64,000 nucleotides of DNA from Streptomyces sp. NRRL F-4489 (GCF_001509485.1 NZ_LLZI01000231.1:33243-97242); one strand, 5' to 3'; counted from the stretch's first letter, positions 6,853-16,370 are shown. The notes: generated from the sequence alone by a model not told the origin. Translations and numbers: made by a program.

Positions 6853-9558
6853 TCAGCCCATTGCGGCCCGGGGTGCGCCCTCGCCGCTTTCCCGGCGCGC
6901 ATACCGCGTCCGCGCGTACGCCAGCGCCGCGCCGTAGAGCGTCAGTACGGCCGCCAGCAGCGGGTAGTACAGCGGCGGCGGTGCCGACATGGCCAGCAGA
7001 GGGGCCAGCGGCGACACCGGCAGCAGCAGCCCGACCACCGCGAGAGCCGTCACCGCGAGCGGGACCGGCCCGGCCGCCCGGCCCTCGGCCACCCGTCGCC
7101 CGGTCCGCAGCAGCAGCATCACCAGCCCCTGGGTGAGGAGGTTCTCGGTGAACCACCCGGCGTGGAACACCGTGGGGCTGTCCGTCCCCGCCGTGACGTG
7201 CGCGGAGTACGCCAGCACCCCGAACGTCGCCAGGTCGGCGCACGCGTTGATCAGGCCGAACGCGGTGATGAAGCGGAGGAAGACCCGGGGCCGCAGCACC
7301 GCGGGCCGGTGCGCCGCGCCGGGCGCGGGCCGGTCGAAGGCGAGCGCGAGCTGGGCCGCGTCGAAGCAGAGGTTCTGCACCAGCACCTGCGCCGGCAGCA
7401 TCGGCAGGAACGGCAGCAGCAGCCCGGCCGCCAGCATCGCGATCACATTGCCGAGGTTGGACGACAGCGTGATCCGCAGATAGGCGGCGATATTGCCGCT
7501 GGCGTGCCGGCCCGCGGTGATCGCCCGCTCGATCGCGGTCAGATCCTTCTCGGCCAGCACCACATCGGCGCCCTCCCGCGCCACCGGCACCGCCCCGCGC
7601 GGGCAGATCCCCACATCGGCCGCGTGCAGCGCCGGCAGGTCGTTGACCCCGTCGCCGAGGAAGCCGGTGGTGTGCCCGGCCGCCCGCAGCGCCGCCACGA
7701 TCCGCGCCTTGTCCTGCGCCGTGCAGCGCGCCACGACCGTTGCCCGCCCGACCGCCTCGGCCAGCGCCGGACCGTCCAGCCCGGCCAGCCGCCCGGCGGT
7801 CAGCACCTCGCCCGGCGCCAGCCCCAGGTCCCGGCAGGCCCGGGCCGCGGTGCCCGGGTGGTCGCCGGTCAGCACCTTCACCGCCACCCCGCGCCCGGCC
7901 AGCGCCCGCAGCGCCTCGTCCGCCGAGGGCGCCAGCGCGTCGCTCAGCGCCACGAAGCCCAGGAACGCCAGCCCCCGCACCTCCGCGTCGCGGTAGCCGC
8001 CGAGCCGCGGGGCCCGTTCGGCGCGGGCCACCGCCAGCAGCCGCAGCCCCCCGTCCGCCTGCTCGGCGGCGTACCGCAGCAGCCGCTCGCGCGCCGCCTC
8101 GTCCAGCACCCGGTCCGCCCCGCCGCCGCCCAGCCGGCCGCAGCGGGCCAGCACGTCCTCCACCGCGCCCTTGACGACCAGGGTGTGGCTGCCGTGCGAT
8201 CCCGGGCGGCGGACCACCGCGGTGGACATCCGCACCGCCGGGTCGAACGGCAGCGCCGCGACGCCCTCGTACGCCAGCGGATCGGCGCCCAGCTCGTCCG
8301 CGGCCGCCAGCACCGCCTCGTCCAGCGCGTCCGGGACGGGGAGTTCGGCCAGTTCGATGGTCCAGAAGCTGTTCACCGCGGCCCAGCGCAGCACCTCCGG
8401 GTCCGGGGCGCCGTCCGGTCCGGCCGAGTGCGCCACCACCGGGCGGTCCTGGGTCAGGGTGCCGGTCTTGTCCAGGCACAGCACGTCGATCGCGCCGAGG
8501 TCGTGCAGCGCGGGCAGCCGCTTGACGATCACGCCGCTGGTCCGGGCCAGCAGCGCGGCGCCCCGGGCCAGCGCGGTCGTCACGATCACCGGCAGCATCT
8601 CCGGCGTCAGCCCCACCGCGACCGCCACCGCGAACGGCAGTGTCTCCAGACCGCGCCCGCGCAGCGCCGCGTTGGCCATCAGCACCAGCGGCGGCGTCAG
8701 CAGCATGAACCGGATCAGGGTCCAGGCGATGCCGTGCACCGAGCGGTCGAAGGCGGTCTCGCCGCGCCGCCGGGCCCGCTCGCGGTACGCGGCGGCGAAC
8801 CGGGTGTCCGCGCCGGTCGCCACCACCAGCCCGGTCCCGCTGCCGGTCGCCACGCTGCTGCCCTGGAAGCACATATGCGGCGGCTCGTCCGCGTCCGGAC
8901 CGCCGTCCCCGGCCGGGGCGTCCTCGACCCGCTTGGGCACCGGCGCCGACTCCCCGGTCAGCGCCGCCTGATGCACCGTCAGGCCGGTGGCGCGCAGCAG
9001 CCGCACATCGGCCGGTACGAGGTCGCCGGGGCCCAGCCGCACCACGTCCCCGACCACCAGCTCGTCCACCGGGACCTCCCGGAGCCGCGGCGCGTCGTCC
9101 GCCCCGGCCCGGCGCTGCACCGTGGCGGTGGTGGCCACCAGCTCCCGCAGCGCGGCCATCGCCCGCCCGGCCTGGTGCTCCCCGCCGGACCGCAGCGCGC
9201 AGCTGACCACCACCAGCGCCAGGATCACGCAGGCGGTGCCCCAGGACGCCACCGCCGCCGACACCAGCCCCAGGCACAGCAGCACCGTGGTGAACGGATC
9301 GCGCAGCGCGCCCAGGAAGCGGCGCGGCCAGGACACCGGCCGCCACGACGGCACGGTGTTCTCGCCCAGCCGGGCCAGCCGCTCCCCGGCCTGCGCCTCG
9401 GTCAGCCCGCGCGGCCCGCTGTCCAGCCGCCGCATCAGCTGAAGAGTCGTCAGCGCCGCCGGCCGCGCGGCGCCCGGCGCCCGCTCCGCGTCCGCGCGCA
9501 CCCCGCCGGCCTCCGGGGGCACCCGGCCCGCCCCCGGCGCCGCGGTGGTCTCAGGCAC
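6853..9558 (-). CDS. mgtA: Magnesium-translocating P-type ATPase (P3B type)
   Basis: This 901-residue MgtA/MgtB-type ATPase imports Mg2+. It shows the N-terminal cation-ATPase domain, the actuator TGES, the phosphorylation motif DKTGTLT (Asp near residue 363), TGDHPGTA, and the hinge GDGVNDLPAL. Multiple membrane segments follow, with the family feature SSNLGNVI. The GTG at 9558 overlaps the 3' end of the ArsR gene by eight bases (9551-9558), so the two are probably translationally coupled and the regulator controls the pump. No Mg-sensing leader is apparent. Confidence 0.93.
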   Translation of the reverse strand: MPETTAAPGAGRVPPEAGGVRADAERAPGAARPAALTTLQLMRRLDSGPRGLTEAQAGERLARLGENTVPSWRPVSWPRRFLGALRDPFTTVLLCLGLVSAAVASWGTACVILALVVVSCALRSGGEHQAGRAMAALRELVATTATVQRRAGADDAPRLREVPVDELVVGDVVRLGPGDLVPADVRLLRATGLTVHQAALTGESAPVPKRVEDAPAGDGGPDADEPPHMCFQGSSVATGSGTGLVVATGADTRFAAAYRERARRRGETAFDRSVHGIAWTLIRFMLLTPPLVLMANAALRGRGLETLPFAVAVAVGLTPEMLPVIVTTALARGAALLARTSGVIVKRLPALHDLGAIDVLCLDKTGTLTQDRPVVAHSAGPDGAPDPEVLRWAAVNSFWTIELAELPVPDALDEAVLAAADELGADPLAYEGVAALPFDPAVRMSTAVVRRPGSHGSHTLVVKGAVEDVLARCGRLGGGGADRVLDEAARERLLRYAAEQADGGLRLLAVARAERAPRLGGYRDAEVRGLAFLGFVALSDALAPSADEALRALAGRGVAVKVLTGDHPGTAARACRDLGLAPGEVLTAGRLAGLDGPALAEAVGRATVVARCTAQDKARIVAALRAAGHTTGFLGDGVNDLPALHAADVGICPRGAVPVAREGADVVLAEKDLTAIERAITAGRHASGNIAAYLRITLSSNLGNVIAMLAAGLLLPFLPMLPAQVLVQNLCFDAAQLALAFDRPAPGAAHRPAVLRPRVFLRFITAFGLINACADLATFGVLAYSAHVTAGTDSPTVFHAGWFTENLLTQGLVMLLLRTGRRVAEGRAAGPVPLAVTALAVVGLLLPVSPLAPLLAMSAPPPLYYPLLAAVLTLYGAALAYARTRYARRESGEGAPRAAMG

Positions 9559-9853
9559 CGAACCCCCGCCGGCGGGCCGGTGCGGGGCCGGCGGCGCGGG
9601 CGGTGAGGCGGTCGACGAGGGTGCGCATGACGGTGACGGTGTCGGGGTCGTCGACGAAGTAGACGACCCGGCGGCCTTCGCGGCGGGAGCGGACCAGTCC
9701 GGCGAGTTTGAGCTTGGACAGGTGCTGGCTGACGGCGGGCAGGGCGCCGCCGACGCGTTCGGCCAGGCCGGTGACGTCGCTCTCGCCCTGGGCCAGCGCC
9801 CAGACGCCGGACGGATCGGCCGCCGGGCCGCCGCCCTCGACGCTCCTCACCAC
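9551..9853 (-). CDS. Short ArsR-family winged-helix regulator
   Basis: This 100-residue regulator retains the recognition part of an ArsR winged helix (LAERVGGALPAVSQHLSKLK, then LVRSRREGRRVVYFVDD). The usual first helices with the DPTRLRIL signature are reduced to ADPSGVWALAQGES, as if a few residues were lost. The GTG-GTG pair at 9853/9850 follows a GGAGGGACGGAGAG site. It lies directly before and overlapping mgtA, its likely target. No cysteine or histidine metal site is evident, so the signal is unclear. Confidence 0.75.
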   Translation of the reverse strand: MVRSVEGGGPAADPSGVWALAQGESDVTGLAERVGGALPAVSQHLSKLKLAGLVRSRREGRRVVYFVDDPDTVTVMRTLVDRLTARAAGPAPARRRGFGA

Positions 9854-10042
9854 TGCCGCTCTCCGTCCCTCCGGGCGCCCCTCGTCCCGGAGCGCCCAGT
9901 GTAGGCGGCGCGCCGCACCGCCCGGCCGGCCGGAGCCGCGTGCCGAACAGCCGCGCGCGGGGTGCCGCCCCGGCCGGTGCCGCGCATGATGGCCAGGGGC
10001 CGCCGCGCCCCACGGGCGTCCCCCCACCCGCGAGGACTGATC

Positions 10043-11605
10043 ATGGAAGAGACCGGGTCCCGGCCGGACGACCGGGCGGTACGGACGGCCCCGGCACCCG
10101 CCGCCGGCCGCCCGCCCGGCGGCAGGCCCGCCGCCCGCCCGTTGCCCTGGCTGGCCGGTCTGGGCGCCGCGTTCACCCTCCTCCAGCTGCTGCTGGTCGT
10201 CCCCGGCTCCGGCCTCGGCTGGGACGAGACGGTCTACGCCGGACAGGTCGTCCGGGACGTCCCGGCGCCGTTCTTCAGCGCCCCCCGCGCCCGCGGCATC
10301 ACCTACCTCCTCGCCCCGGCCGCCGCCCTCACCTCGGACACCACCGCGCTGCGGATCACCCTCGCGGTGCTCTCCGGCGCCGGACTGTGCGGCGCCCTGT
10401 GGATCTGGCGGCGGCTGCTGCCGGTCCGGGTCCTGGTCCTCGGCGGCGCCCTCTTCGCCACCCTCTGGATCACCCTCTACTACGGCCCCCAGGCCATGCC
10501 CAACCTCTGGTCCGCGTACGGGGCGCTGGCCGCCACCGGCTGCTTCCTGCGCGCCGTACGGGACCGCGCGGACCGGCGCGCCCTGGCCGGGCTGCCGCTC
10601 GCGGTCGCGGTGGCGGCGCTGATGCGCCCGCCGGACGCGGTCTGGCTGGTGCTGCCGCTCGCCCTCGCGGCGCTCGCGGTCCCGGCGTGGCGGCGGCCCG
10701 TGCTGCTCCCGCTGATGGCCGGCGGGCTGCTGCTGGGCGCCGCCGACTGGATCGCCGAGGCGTACCTCCGCTTCGGCGGCCTGGCCGCCCGGCTGCACCG
10801 CGCCGCCGAGATCCAGGGCGGTATCGGCTGGCACCTCGCCGTCGACGACCAGATCCGCAGCCTGGACGGGCGCGGACTGTGCCGCCCGTGCGACGTGCCG
10901 TGGAGCCACCCTGGCACCGCCGTGTGGTGGTTCGCGCTGCCGCTGCTGACGGCCGGCGGCGCGCTGGCCGCGGCGCGCGCCCGGCGCCTGCCCACCGCGC
11001 TGCTGCCGGCCGCCGTCGCCCTGGCCACGGCCGTGCCCTACCTCTTCCTCATCGACTACGCCGCGCCCCGCTTCCTGCTGCCCGCCTACGCCCTGCTGGC
11101 CCTGCCCGCCGCCGACTGCCTGTGGCGCCTGGCGGCCCCGGGCGGGCGGTTGCGGGCGCGCGCCGCCGCGGTGACCGCCGCCGCCCTCGCCGCCCACCTG
11201 GCCGTCCAGTTCGCGGTGCTGACCGGCAACACCGCCCGCAACCGCCATATGCGCCAGGACTTCACGGCCGCCGCCGCCACCCTGCACCGCCTCGGGGTGC
11301 GGCCGCCCTGCGTACTCAGCGGCGACCACGCCGTCCAGCTCGCCTACTACGCCGGCTGCGCCTCCCGGCAGACCGCCGGCCCGGACACCGCCCTCACCCC
11401 CGGGGCCCTGCGCGCGGCGGCCGCCCGCCGCCCGGTCGCGGTGCTCGTCCCGCCACCCGGCGCCCGGCCCGCCGTGGCCCGGGGCTGGCGGCCCGCCGCG
11501 CTGGCCGCCGCCGGCCGGTTCCGCGGCTACCGGGTCTACCTCTCGCCGCCGCCCGGGGGCGCGGCCCGCCCGGTCACTCCGGGCCGGTCCGCGCCGGCCG
11601 GCTGA
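10043..11605 (+). CDS. GT39-like polytopic membrane glycosyltransferase
   Basis: This 520-residue protein has about ten to twelve membrane helices. Its early periplasmic loop is GLGWDETVYAGQV, with the acidic motif (WDE) expected of dolichyl/polyprenyl-phosphate-sugar-dependent GT-C enzymes (GT39/ArnT-like), and it has a soluble C-terminal segment. It probably transfers a sugar from a polyprenyl carrier on the outer face of the membrane; donor and acceptor are unknown. The ATG at 10043 follows GAGGAC at good spacing. Its last 32 bases overlap the 3' end of the convergent phosphatase gene. Confidence 0.75.
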   Translation: MEETGSRPDDRAVRTAPAPAAGRPPGGRPAARPLPWLAGLGAAFTLLQLLLVVPGSGLGWDETVYAGQVVRDVPAPFFSAPRARGITYLLAPAAALTSDTTALRITLAVLSGAGLCGALWIWRRLLPVRVLVLGGALFATLWITLYYGPQAMPNLWSAYGALAATGCFLRAVRDRADRRALAGLPLAVAVAALMRPPDAVWLVLPLALAALAVPAWRRPVLLPLMAGGLLLGAADWIAEAYLRFGGLAARLHRAAEIQGGIGWHLAVDDQIRSLDGRGLCRPCDVPWSHPGTAVWWFALPLLTAGGALAAARARRLPTALLPAAVALATAVPYLFLIDYAAPRFLLPAYALLALPAADCLWRLAAPGGRLRARAAAVTAAALAAHLAVQFAVLTGNTARNRHMRQDFTAAAATLHRLGVRPPCVLSGDHAVQLAYYAGCASRQTAGPDTALTPGALRAAAARRPVAVLVPPPGARPAVARGWRPAALAAAGRFRGYRVYLSPPPGGAARPVTPGRSAPAG

Positions 11606-12677
11606 GCGCGATCACCGCCGCGTCGTCGCCGAGGTCGCCGCCCGCGTACCGCAGCAGATCGTCGCGGAGCCGCCGCACCAGCGCGGCCGGGTCGGGCTCG
11701 TTCCACCCGGCCAGCCGCTCGGCCAGCGGGTAGAACGCCCCGGAGCGGTCCCGCGCCTCGATCACCCCGTCGGTGTACAGGAGCAGCACGTCGTCCGGGC
11801 CGAACGCGAAGCGCTCGGCCGTGTAGTCGCTCTCGTCCGGCGCGCCCAGCCCCAGCGGCACGGACGGCTCGGCGACCTCCAGCGCCCGCACCTCGCCCCG
11901 GCGCAGCAGCAGCGGCGGCGGGTGCCCGCAGTTGACCAGTTCGACGCACGGGCCGTCGTCGGGGATGTCCAGGACCAGCGCGGTGATGAAGGACTCCAGG
12001 TCCTCCTCGGGGGCGTTCGCCATCGTCCAGTGCACCGAGCTGCCCAGGTGCGCGACGACGGCGGGCAGCGGCAGATTCCGGTACGCGGAGCCGCGGAACG
12101 CCCCGATCAGCGCCGCGGCCTCGCCGATCGCGGCCAGCCCCTTGCCGCGCACGTCCCCGATGACGAGCCGGGCGCCGCCGGGCACCGGCACCGCCGCGTA
12201 GAGGTCGCCGCCGATCTCGGCCTCCGCCTCCGCCGCGAGGTACACCGACTCGATCCGCAGCCGGCCCATCCGGCGCGGCAGCGGCCACAGCAGCACCTGC
12301 TGGGCCGCGGCCGCCACCTGCCGCACCCGGCCGAGCTGCCGCTGGTGCCGGTCCCGGGCGTACCGGAAGAGCGTCACCAGCACCGAGAGCACCACCAGGG
12401 CGGCGATCTGCGCCTCGTGGTTGGCGGTCGTCAGCCCGCCGTGCAGCGCGCCGATGAGGACCTGCGCGGCGACCGCCAGCGCGCCGACGGCACCGGTGGT
12501 CCGGGCGCCGGCGAACGAGGCGGTGAGCGCGGGCGCCGCCACCAGGAACGGCCCGAGGTGGACGGAGGTGGGCGCGCCGAGGTCCAGCACGGTGACGCCC
12601 GCGATCAGCGCGAGGGGCAGCGCGAGCAGCCCGTGGCGCAGCCGCCGGCCGGCGGGTACCCCGTGCTGGACGCGCAT
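11574..12677 (-). CDS. SpoIIE/PP2C-type serine phosphatase with N-terminal membrane domain
   Basis: This 367-residue protein has four hydrophobic segments in residues 15-105, a short linker helix, and a SpoIIE phosphatase domain (about 135-360). The metal-binding motifs are EIGGDLY, VIGDVRGKG, TDGVIEARD and GDDAAVIAL. Such proteins dephosphorylate anti-anti-sigma factors in Streptomyces partner-switching; the partner is not encoded nearby. The ATG at 12677 is preceded by AGGAGG with only one intervening base, unusually tight, and I see no better start. It overlaps the convergent glycosyltransferase by 32 bp. Confidence 0.88.
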   Translation of the reverse strand: MRVQHGVPAGRRLRHGLLALPLALIAGVTVLDLGAPTSVHLGPFLVAAPALTASFAGARTTGAVGALAVAAQVLIGALHGGLTTANHEAQIAALVVLSVLVTLFRYARDRHQRQLGRVRQVAAAAQQVLLWPLPRRMGRLRIESVYLAAEAEAEIGGDLYAAVPVPGGARLVIGDVRGKGLAAIGEAAALIGAFRGSAYRNLPLPAVVAHLGSSVHWTMANAPEEDLESFITALVLDIPDDGPCVELVNCGHPPPLLLRRGEVRALEVAEPSVPLGLGAPDESDYTAERFAFGPDDVLLLYTDGVIEARDRSGAFYPLAERLAGWNEPDPAALVRRLRDDLLRYAGGDLGDDAAVIALSRPARTGPE

Positions 12678-12744
12678 ACCTCCTCTCTACACCTGCGGCG
12701 GCCCCGGCGCCCGCAGGCCGCCGCCGCGCGGACCCGCGCCCGGG

Positions 12745-13593
12745 TCAGCTGCCCGGCGGCAGATGCGCCGGCCGGCCCGCGCCGCGGGTCAGGCGGTAGC
12801 CGCCGATCCCGGCCAGCGCGGCCAGCACGCCGCCCACCGCGGTCCACACCCAGCGGTCCGACCACCAGCCGTTCGACCAGCCGCCGTCCGGCGCGCTGCC
12901 GGGCGCGTCCTGCCCCGGCTTACCGCCCGGCTGTGCGGCCGCCCCGGTGCCCGGCACCAGCGGCGCGGCCAGTTTGCCGTCCACCGCCTGCGCGCCGCCG
13001 GTGTCGGCCGCCGACGCCTCGACCTCGGCCCGCACCGGCTGCCCGAGGTCGTCGGCGGGCAGGTCAACGGCGGTCAGCCGGACGTAGTAGCTGCCCGGCA
13101 GCGGGTCGTTGGACCACTGCTCGGCCCAGCCGCGCACGGTGCGCAGCGCGCAGGACAGCTCGACCGTCCCGGCGTCCTGGGCCACCGTCCGGGTCTGCGC
13201 GCCGAAGCGGCACGCCTGGCGGCGGCGCAGCCCGTCGTAGACGTCCAGCTGCCAGGTCGCGGCGCCGTGCCGGGCGGTCTGCGGGAGCACCACCTTGGCC
13301 TTGACCGTGACCCGCTGCCCGGCGTCGGCCGGCAGCACCCAGTACAGGTAGTCGCCGGTGGAGGCGTCGGCGGTGGCCCGCTGGTCCAGGGCGATCGGGA
13401 CGGCGGTCCGGAAGGACGTACCGGCCTCGGTGGGGCCCTGCGCGCCGTCCCCCGGGCTCGCGCTCGGTGCGGGACTGTCCGCGGCGGCCGGGCCGGCGCC
13501 CGCCACCGTCCCGGCGAACGCCAGCCCCGCGGCGGCGGCCAGCAGAGCGGCCGCCGCACCGCGACGGCCCTTCAACTCGCGTGTCCTACACAT
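12745..13593 (-). CDS. Secreted, membrane-anchored protein coupled to the vWA gene
   Basis: I recognise no named family. The 282-residue product has a signal peptide (about 10-40), a beta-rich extracellular domain (about 55-205) with cysteines near CRFGAQTRT and ELSCALRTV, a Pro/Gly linker and a C-terminal transmembrane helix followed by an arginine-containing tail (type I topology). The ATG at 13593 overlaps the stop of the upstream vWA gene as TGATG and has GGAGG eight bases upstream. Shared topology and coupling suggest that the two products work together at the cell surface. Confidence 0.7.
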   Translation of the reverse strand: MCRTRELKGRRGAAAALLAAAAGLAFAGTVAGAGPAAADSPAPSASPGDGAQGPTEAGTSFRTAVPIALDQRATADASTGDYLYWVLPADAGQRVTVKAKVVLPQTARHGAATWQLDVYDGLRRRQACRFGAQTRTVAQDAGTVELSCALRTVRGWAEQWSNDPLPGSYYVRLTAVDLPADDLGQPVRAEVEASAADTGGAQAVDGKLAAPLVPGTGAAAQPGGKPGQDAPGSAPDGGWSNGWWSDRWVWTAVGGVLAALAGIGGYRLTRGAGRPAHLPPGS

Positions 13594-14888
13594 CAGTTGG
13601 TCCTCCAGACGGTGACGCGCCAACGGGAGATCCAGCCCCACACCAGACCGCCCAGCAGACCGGTGACCACCAGCGCGCCGAGCAGCCACCAGCCCCGGCC
13701 GAGGCCGAAGGAGGCCGCGTCGGAGGCGTCGTGGGGGCCGTCGACGACATCGACGGCCAGTTCCACCGGCAGGCCCGGCTCGGTCTTCACCGAAGGCGCC
13801 GCCGAGAAGGAGTTGCTGACCTGGAGGCAGACCGTCTCGGGCGCGTCCTCACTTCCACCGGACGAACCGGACGCGGACTTGGCGTAGCGCAGCCCGGTCG
13901 AGATCACGTCGGTCCGGCCGTCCCCGGCCTCCGCCCCGCGGACGATCTCCCGGCCGCTGAGCGTCGAGGCGCGCAGCAGCACCCCGTAGTCGTTGTTGAC
14001 CGCGCGGTCCGCGGCGACGCTCACCGACGCGCGCAGCTCCTGGCCCGGCTTGACGCTGACCCGGTACCAGCGGTGCTCGGCGAACTTCTCGCGGTCGCTG
14101 TACAGGCCCGGCGTCAGCTCCGGCGCGCGGTCGCACGCCGCGGCCCCCTGCGTCGCCACCGGTGTGGCCACCGGGCGGGCGGTGCGGTCCACCAGCTGGT
14201 GCACCCGCTTGCGGAGCTGGTCGGTGTGCTGCACCGAGGTGTACGTGCCGCCGGTCGCCTCGGCGATGCAGCTCAGCTGGCTGCGGGTCTTGGCGTCCGG
14301 CAGCAGGCCGAGGGTGTCGACGGTCAGGTGGATGCCCTGGGCGGCGATGTCGCGGGCCACCTGGCAGGGGTCGAGCGGCTGGCAGGTGTCCTCGCCGTCG
14401 GTGATCAGGACGATCCGGCGCTGCCCGTCACCGCCCTTGAGGTCCTTGGCCGCCGCCTGGAGGGCCGGGCCGATCGGCGTCCAGCCGGTGGGCACGAGGG
14501 TGGCCACCGCGGTCTTCGCCTCGGTCCGGTCCAGCGGGCCGACCGGGTAGAGCAGCTTGGTGTCGGTGCAGCCCACCTGCCGGTCGTTGCCGGGGTAGGT
14601 GGCGCCCAGGGTGCGTATGCCGAGCTGGACGTCCTTGGGGACGGCGTCCAGCACCTCGTTGAACGCCTGCTTCGCGGCGGCCATCCGGCTCTGCCCGTCG
14701 ATGTCCCGGGCCCGCATGGAGCCGCTGACGTCGAGGGTCAGCTCCACCTTGGGGGTGGGGTGCGCGGGGGGTTCGGCGGCGGCGGCCGGGAGGGGCGCGA
14801 GGGCTGCCGCCAGCGCGGCGAGCACCCCGCACACCCCGGCCGCCAGCCGTGTGCTGATGATCCGTCGGGGGATCCTTCTGGTGATCAT
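13593..14888 (-). CDS. von Willebrand factor type A domain surface protein
   Basis: This 431-residue protein has a signal peptide (about 1-37), a vWA domain (about 45-230) with a complete MIDAS (DVSGSMR, the Thr in PTGWTPIG, and ITDGED), a beta-sandwich region (about 245-380) and a C-terminal membrane helix (near 400-420) with a basic tail. It probably binds a ligand or partner through a metal ion outside the cell. No Shine-Dalgarno is visible at the ATG (14888); a promoter six bases upstream suggests a leaderless message. It is the first gene of a two-gene operon. Confidence 0.85.
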   Translation of the reverse strand: MITRRIPRRIISTRLAAGVCGVLAALAAALAPLPAAAAEPPAHPTPKVELTLDVSGSMRARDIDGQSRMAAAKQAFNEVLDAVPKDVQLGIRTLGATYPGNDRQVGCTDTKLLYPVGPLDRTEAKTAVATLVPTGWTPIGPALQAAAKDLKGGDGQRRIVLITDGEDTCQPLDPCQVARDIAAQGIHLTVDTLGLLPDAKTRSQLSCIAEATGGTYTSVQHTDQLRKRVHQLVDRTARPVATPVATQGAAACDRAPELTPGLYSDREKFAEHRWYRVSVKPGQELRASVSVAADRAVNNDYGVLLRASTLSGREIVRGAEAGDGRTDVISTGLRYAKSASGSSGGSEDAPETVCLQVSNSFSAAPSVKTEPGLPVELAVDVVDGPHDASDAASFGLGRGWWLLGALVVTGLLGGLVWGWISRWRVTVWRTN

Positions 14889-14894
14889 CGCCGG

Positions 14895-14924
14895 ATCGTA
14901 TGGAGAAATGGGCGCGACGGCCAA
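14895..14924 (-). promoter_or_regulatory. Promoter for a leaderless vWA transcript
   Basis: On the minus strand TTGGCC (14924-14919) and TACGAT (14900-14895) are separated by 18 bases, with the -10 ending six bases before the ATG. This would start transcription at or next to the start codon. Confidence 0.5.
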
Positions 14925-15149
14925 AACGACCCTGACGCGGCCGGCCAAGGACCCATTCGGGGACCGGCGGGGCGCCTCCGGACCGCCCGGCCGCCGCCCG
15001 CCGCCGGGCGCGTGACCTGCGGTCCGGCGGTCCGGGACGGTGGTGCATGATGTGTCGCCGAACGGCCGGCGGGGCACCCGCCCTCCGCCGTCCGCCCCTC
15101 CGGCCCGCGCCGCACCGCTGACCGGACGCGCCATCTGACGAGGAGACCC

Positions 15150-16232
15150 ATGAGCACGCCCCCTGGAGGGCCCGGCGGCCACGGCTACGCCCCCTACGGC
15201 GGCCCCGGCGGCGGCCCGGCCCACCACCCCGCCGCCCGCGGCCCGTACCCGGCCGCCCCGGTCCCCCCGCCGCCCTCGCTCCACAAGCCCGCACTCGGTA
15301 CGCGCCCGGAGCCTGAAGCCAAGCCGAAGCCCGACCCCGGCCCCGGGCCGCGCCGTTCGCGCACCGGGCTGGTGGCGCAGTTCGTGCTGCAATTCCTCTA
15401 CATACCGCTCTGGGCGCTGATCGCGATCGGCCTGACCGTCCTGGCGATCTGGCTGGATGCCAACTCCAGCGCCAACGTCGGCCCGCCGCAGGTGGCGTTC
15501 GCCTTCGTCCGGACCGGCATCTCCTGGCGGCGGCTGCGCGCCGAGTGGGGCGGCCGGCCGGAGGACTGGCGGCCGTTCACCGAACCGCTGCTGGCGGAGC
15601 GGTTCGCCAAGGCCGAGAAGAGCAGCGGCTGGCTCCCCGCCGACCTGCCGCCCAGCGGCGTCCGCCGCGCCACCGCCACCCTCGCCCGCAGCCACTCCCG
15701 CGGGCTCGGCGCGGCCGGGGTGGACGAACTGGCGCGCCGCTACGGCTGGGCGGTCGACTGGGACCGCTTCACCTCGGCCGACGAGGTGCCGCTGTTCCGC
15801 CTCCTGCCGCCCCCGGCGCACCAGGGCGTCCCCGACCCCTACGGGCCGCCGCCCGCGCCCGGCGCGCCCTGGGGCCCGCTGCGCTGCCGGGTCCTGATGC
15901 CGCTGCTCACCTTCGTCTTCCTGCCCCGGGTGCGCGCCCTGGAACTGCGCCGCAGCGCCGACGCGTACCTGGCGCACCTGCGCACCCGCCTGCCCGCCCT
16001 GTTCGCCGCCGAACTGGCCAGGGATCCGGCCAAGGGCTACCGGCGGGACGAGTACGGCCGCATCCTGCGCCGGGTCACCGTACGGACCTGGCACCACCGC
16101 GGCGCCGGCGCGCACGCCGTGCTGCGGGTGGCCGCCGAGCACGGCTGGCAGCTCGATCACGGCTATCCGGCCGATCCGCGCGGTGAGCTGCACCTGTGCC
16201 GCCTGGACGGCGGGGCCCGGCAGGGCGGCTGA
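15150..16232 (+). CDS. Hypothetical membrane-anchored protein
   Basis: I do not recognise the family. The 360-residue product begins with a Gly/Pro/Tyr-rich disordered segment (about 1-75), has one transmembrane helix (about 82-107) and a soluble Arg-rich domain. That domain contains GVDELARRYGWAVDWDR and VLRVAAEHGWQLDHGY, two similar half-motifs that suggest an internal duplication of a small helical unit. The ATG at 15150 has an excellent site (GAGGAGA). It stands alone. Confidence 0.65.
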   Translation: MSTPPGGPGGHGYAPYGGPGGGPAHHPAARGPYPAAPVPPPPSLHKPALGTRPEPEAKPKPDPGPGPRRSRTGLVAQFVLQFLYIPLWALIAIGLTVLAIWLDANSSANVGPPQVAFAFVRTGISWRRLRAEWGGRPEDWRPFTEPLLAERFAKAEKSSGWLPADLPPSGVRRATATLARSHSRGLGAAGVDELARRYGWAVDWDRFTSADEVPLFRLLPPPAHQGVPDPYGPPPAPGAPWGPLRCRVLMPLLTFVFLPRVRALELRRSADAYLAHLRTRLPALFAAELARDPAKGYRRDEYGRILRRVTVRTWHHRGAGAHAVLRVAAEHGWQLDHGYPADPRGELHLCRLDGGARQGG

Positions 16233-16370
16233 CGGATCGTGGCGCATCCCCCCGTGTCGCCGGACGCCGGAACGCGATAGGAATCCCTGGGGAACCCGCG
16301 GGTAACTTCCCGGGTCCCCGGGGAAGCGCGGGCCACCGCGGAACCAGCGACCGGAACGGAGCACCACCCG

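Noticed and set aside
7162..9606. An 814-codon plus-strand frame opposite mgtA
   Set aside because: It is rich in Arg/Gln/His with no family motifs, while the minus strand encodes a textbook P-type ATPase over the same bases.
16280..16335. CTTCCCGGG...CCCGGGGAAG hairpin upstream of the hydroxy-acid oxidase
   Set aside because: The stem needs a bulge and has no clear role. Similar imperfect GC hairpins are expected by chance here.
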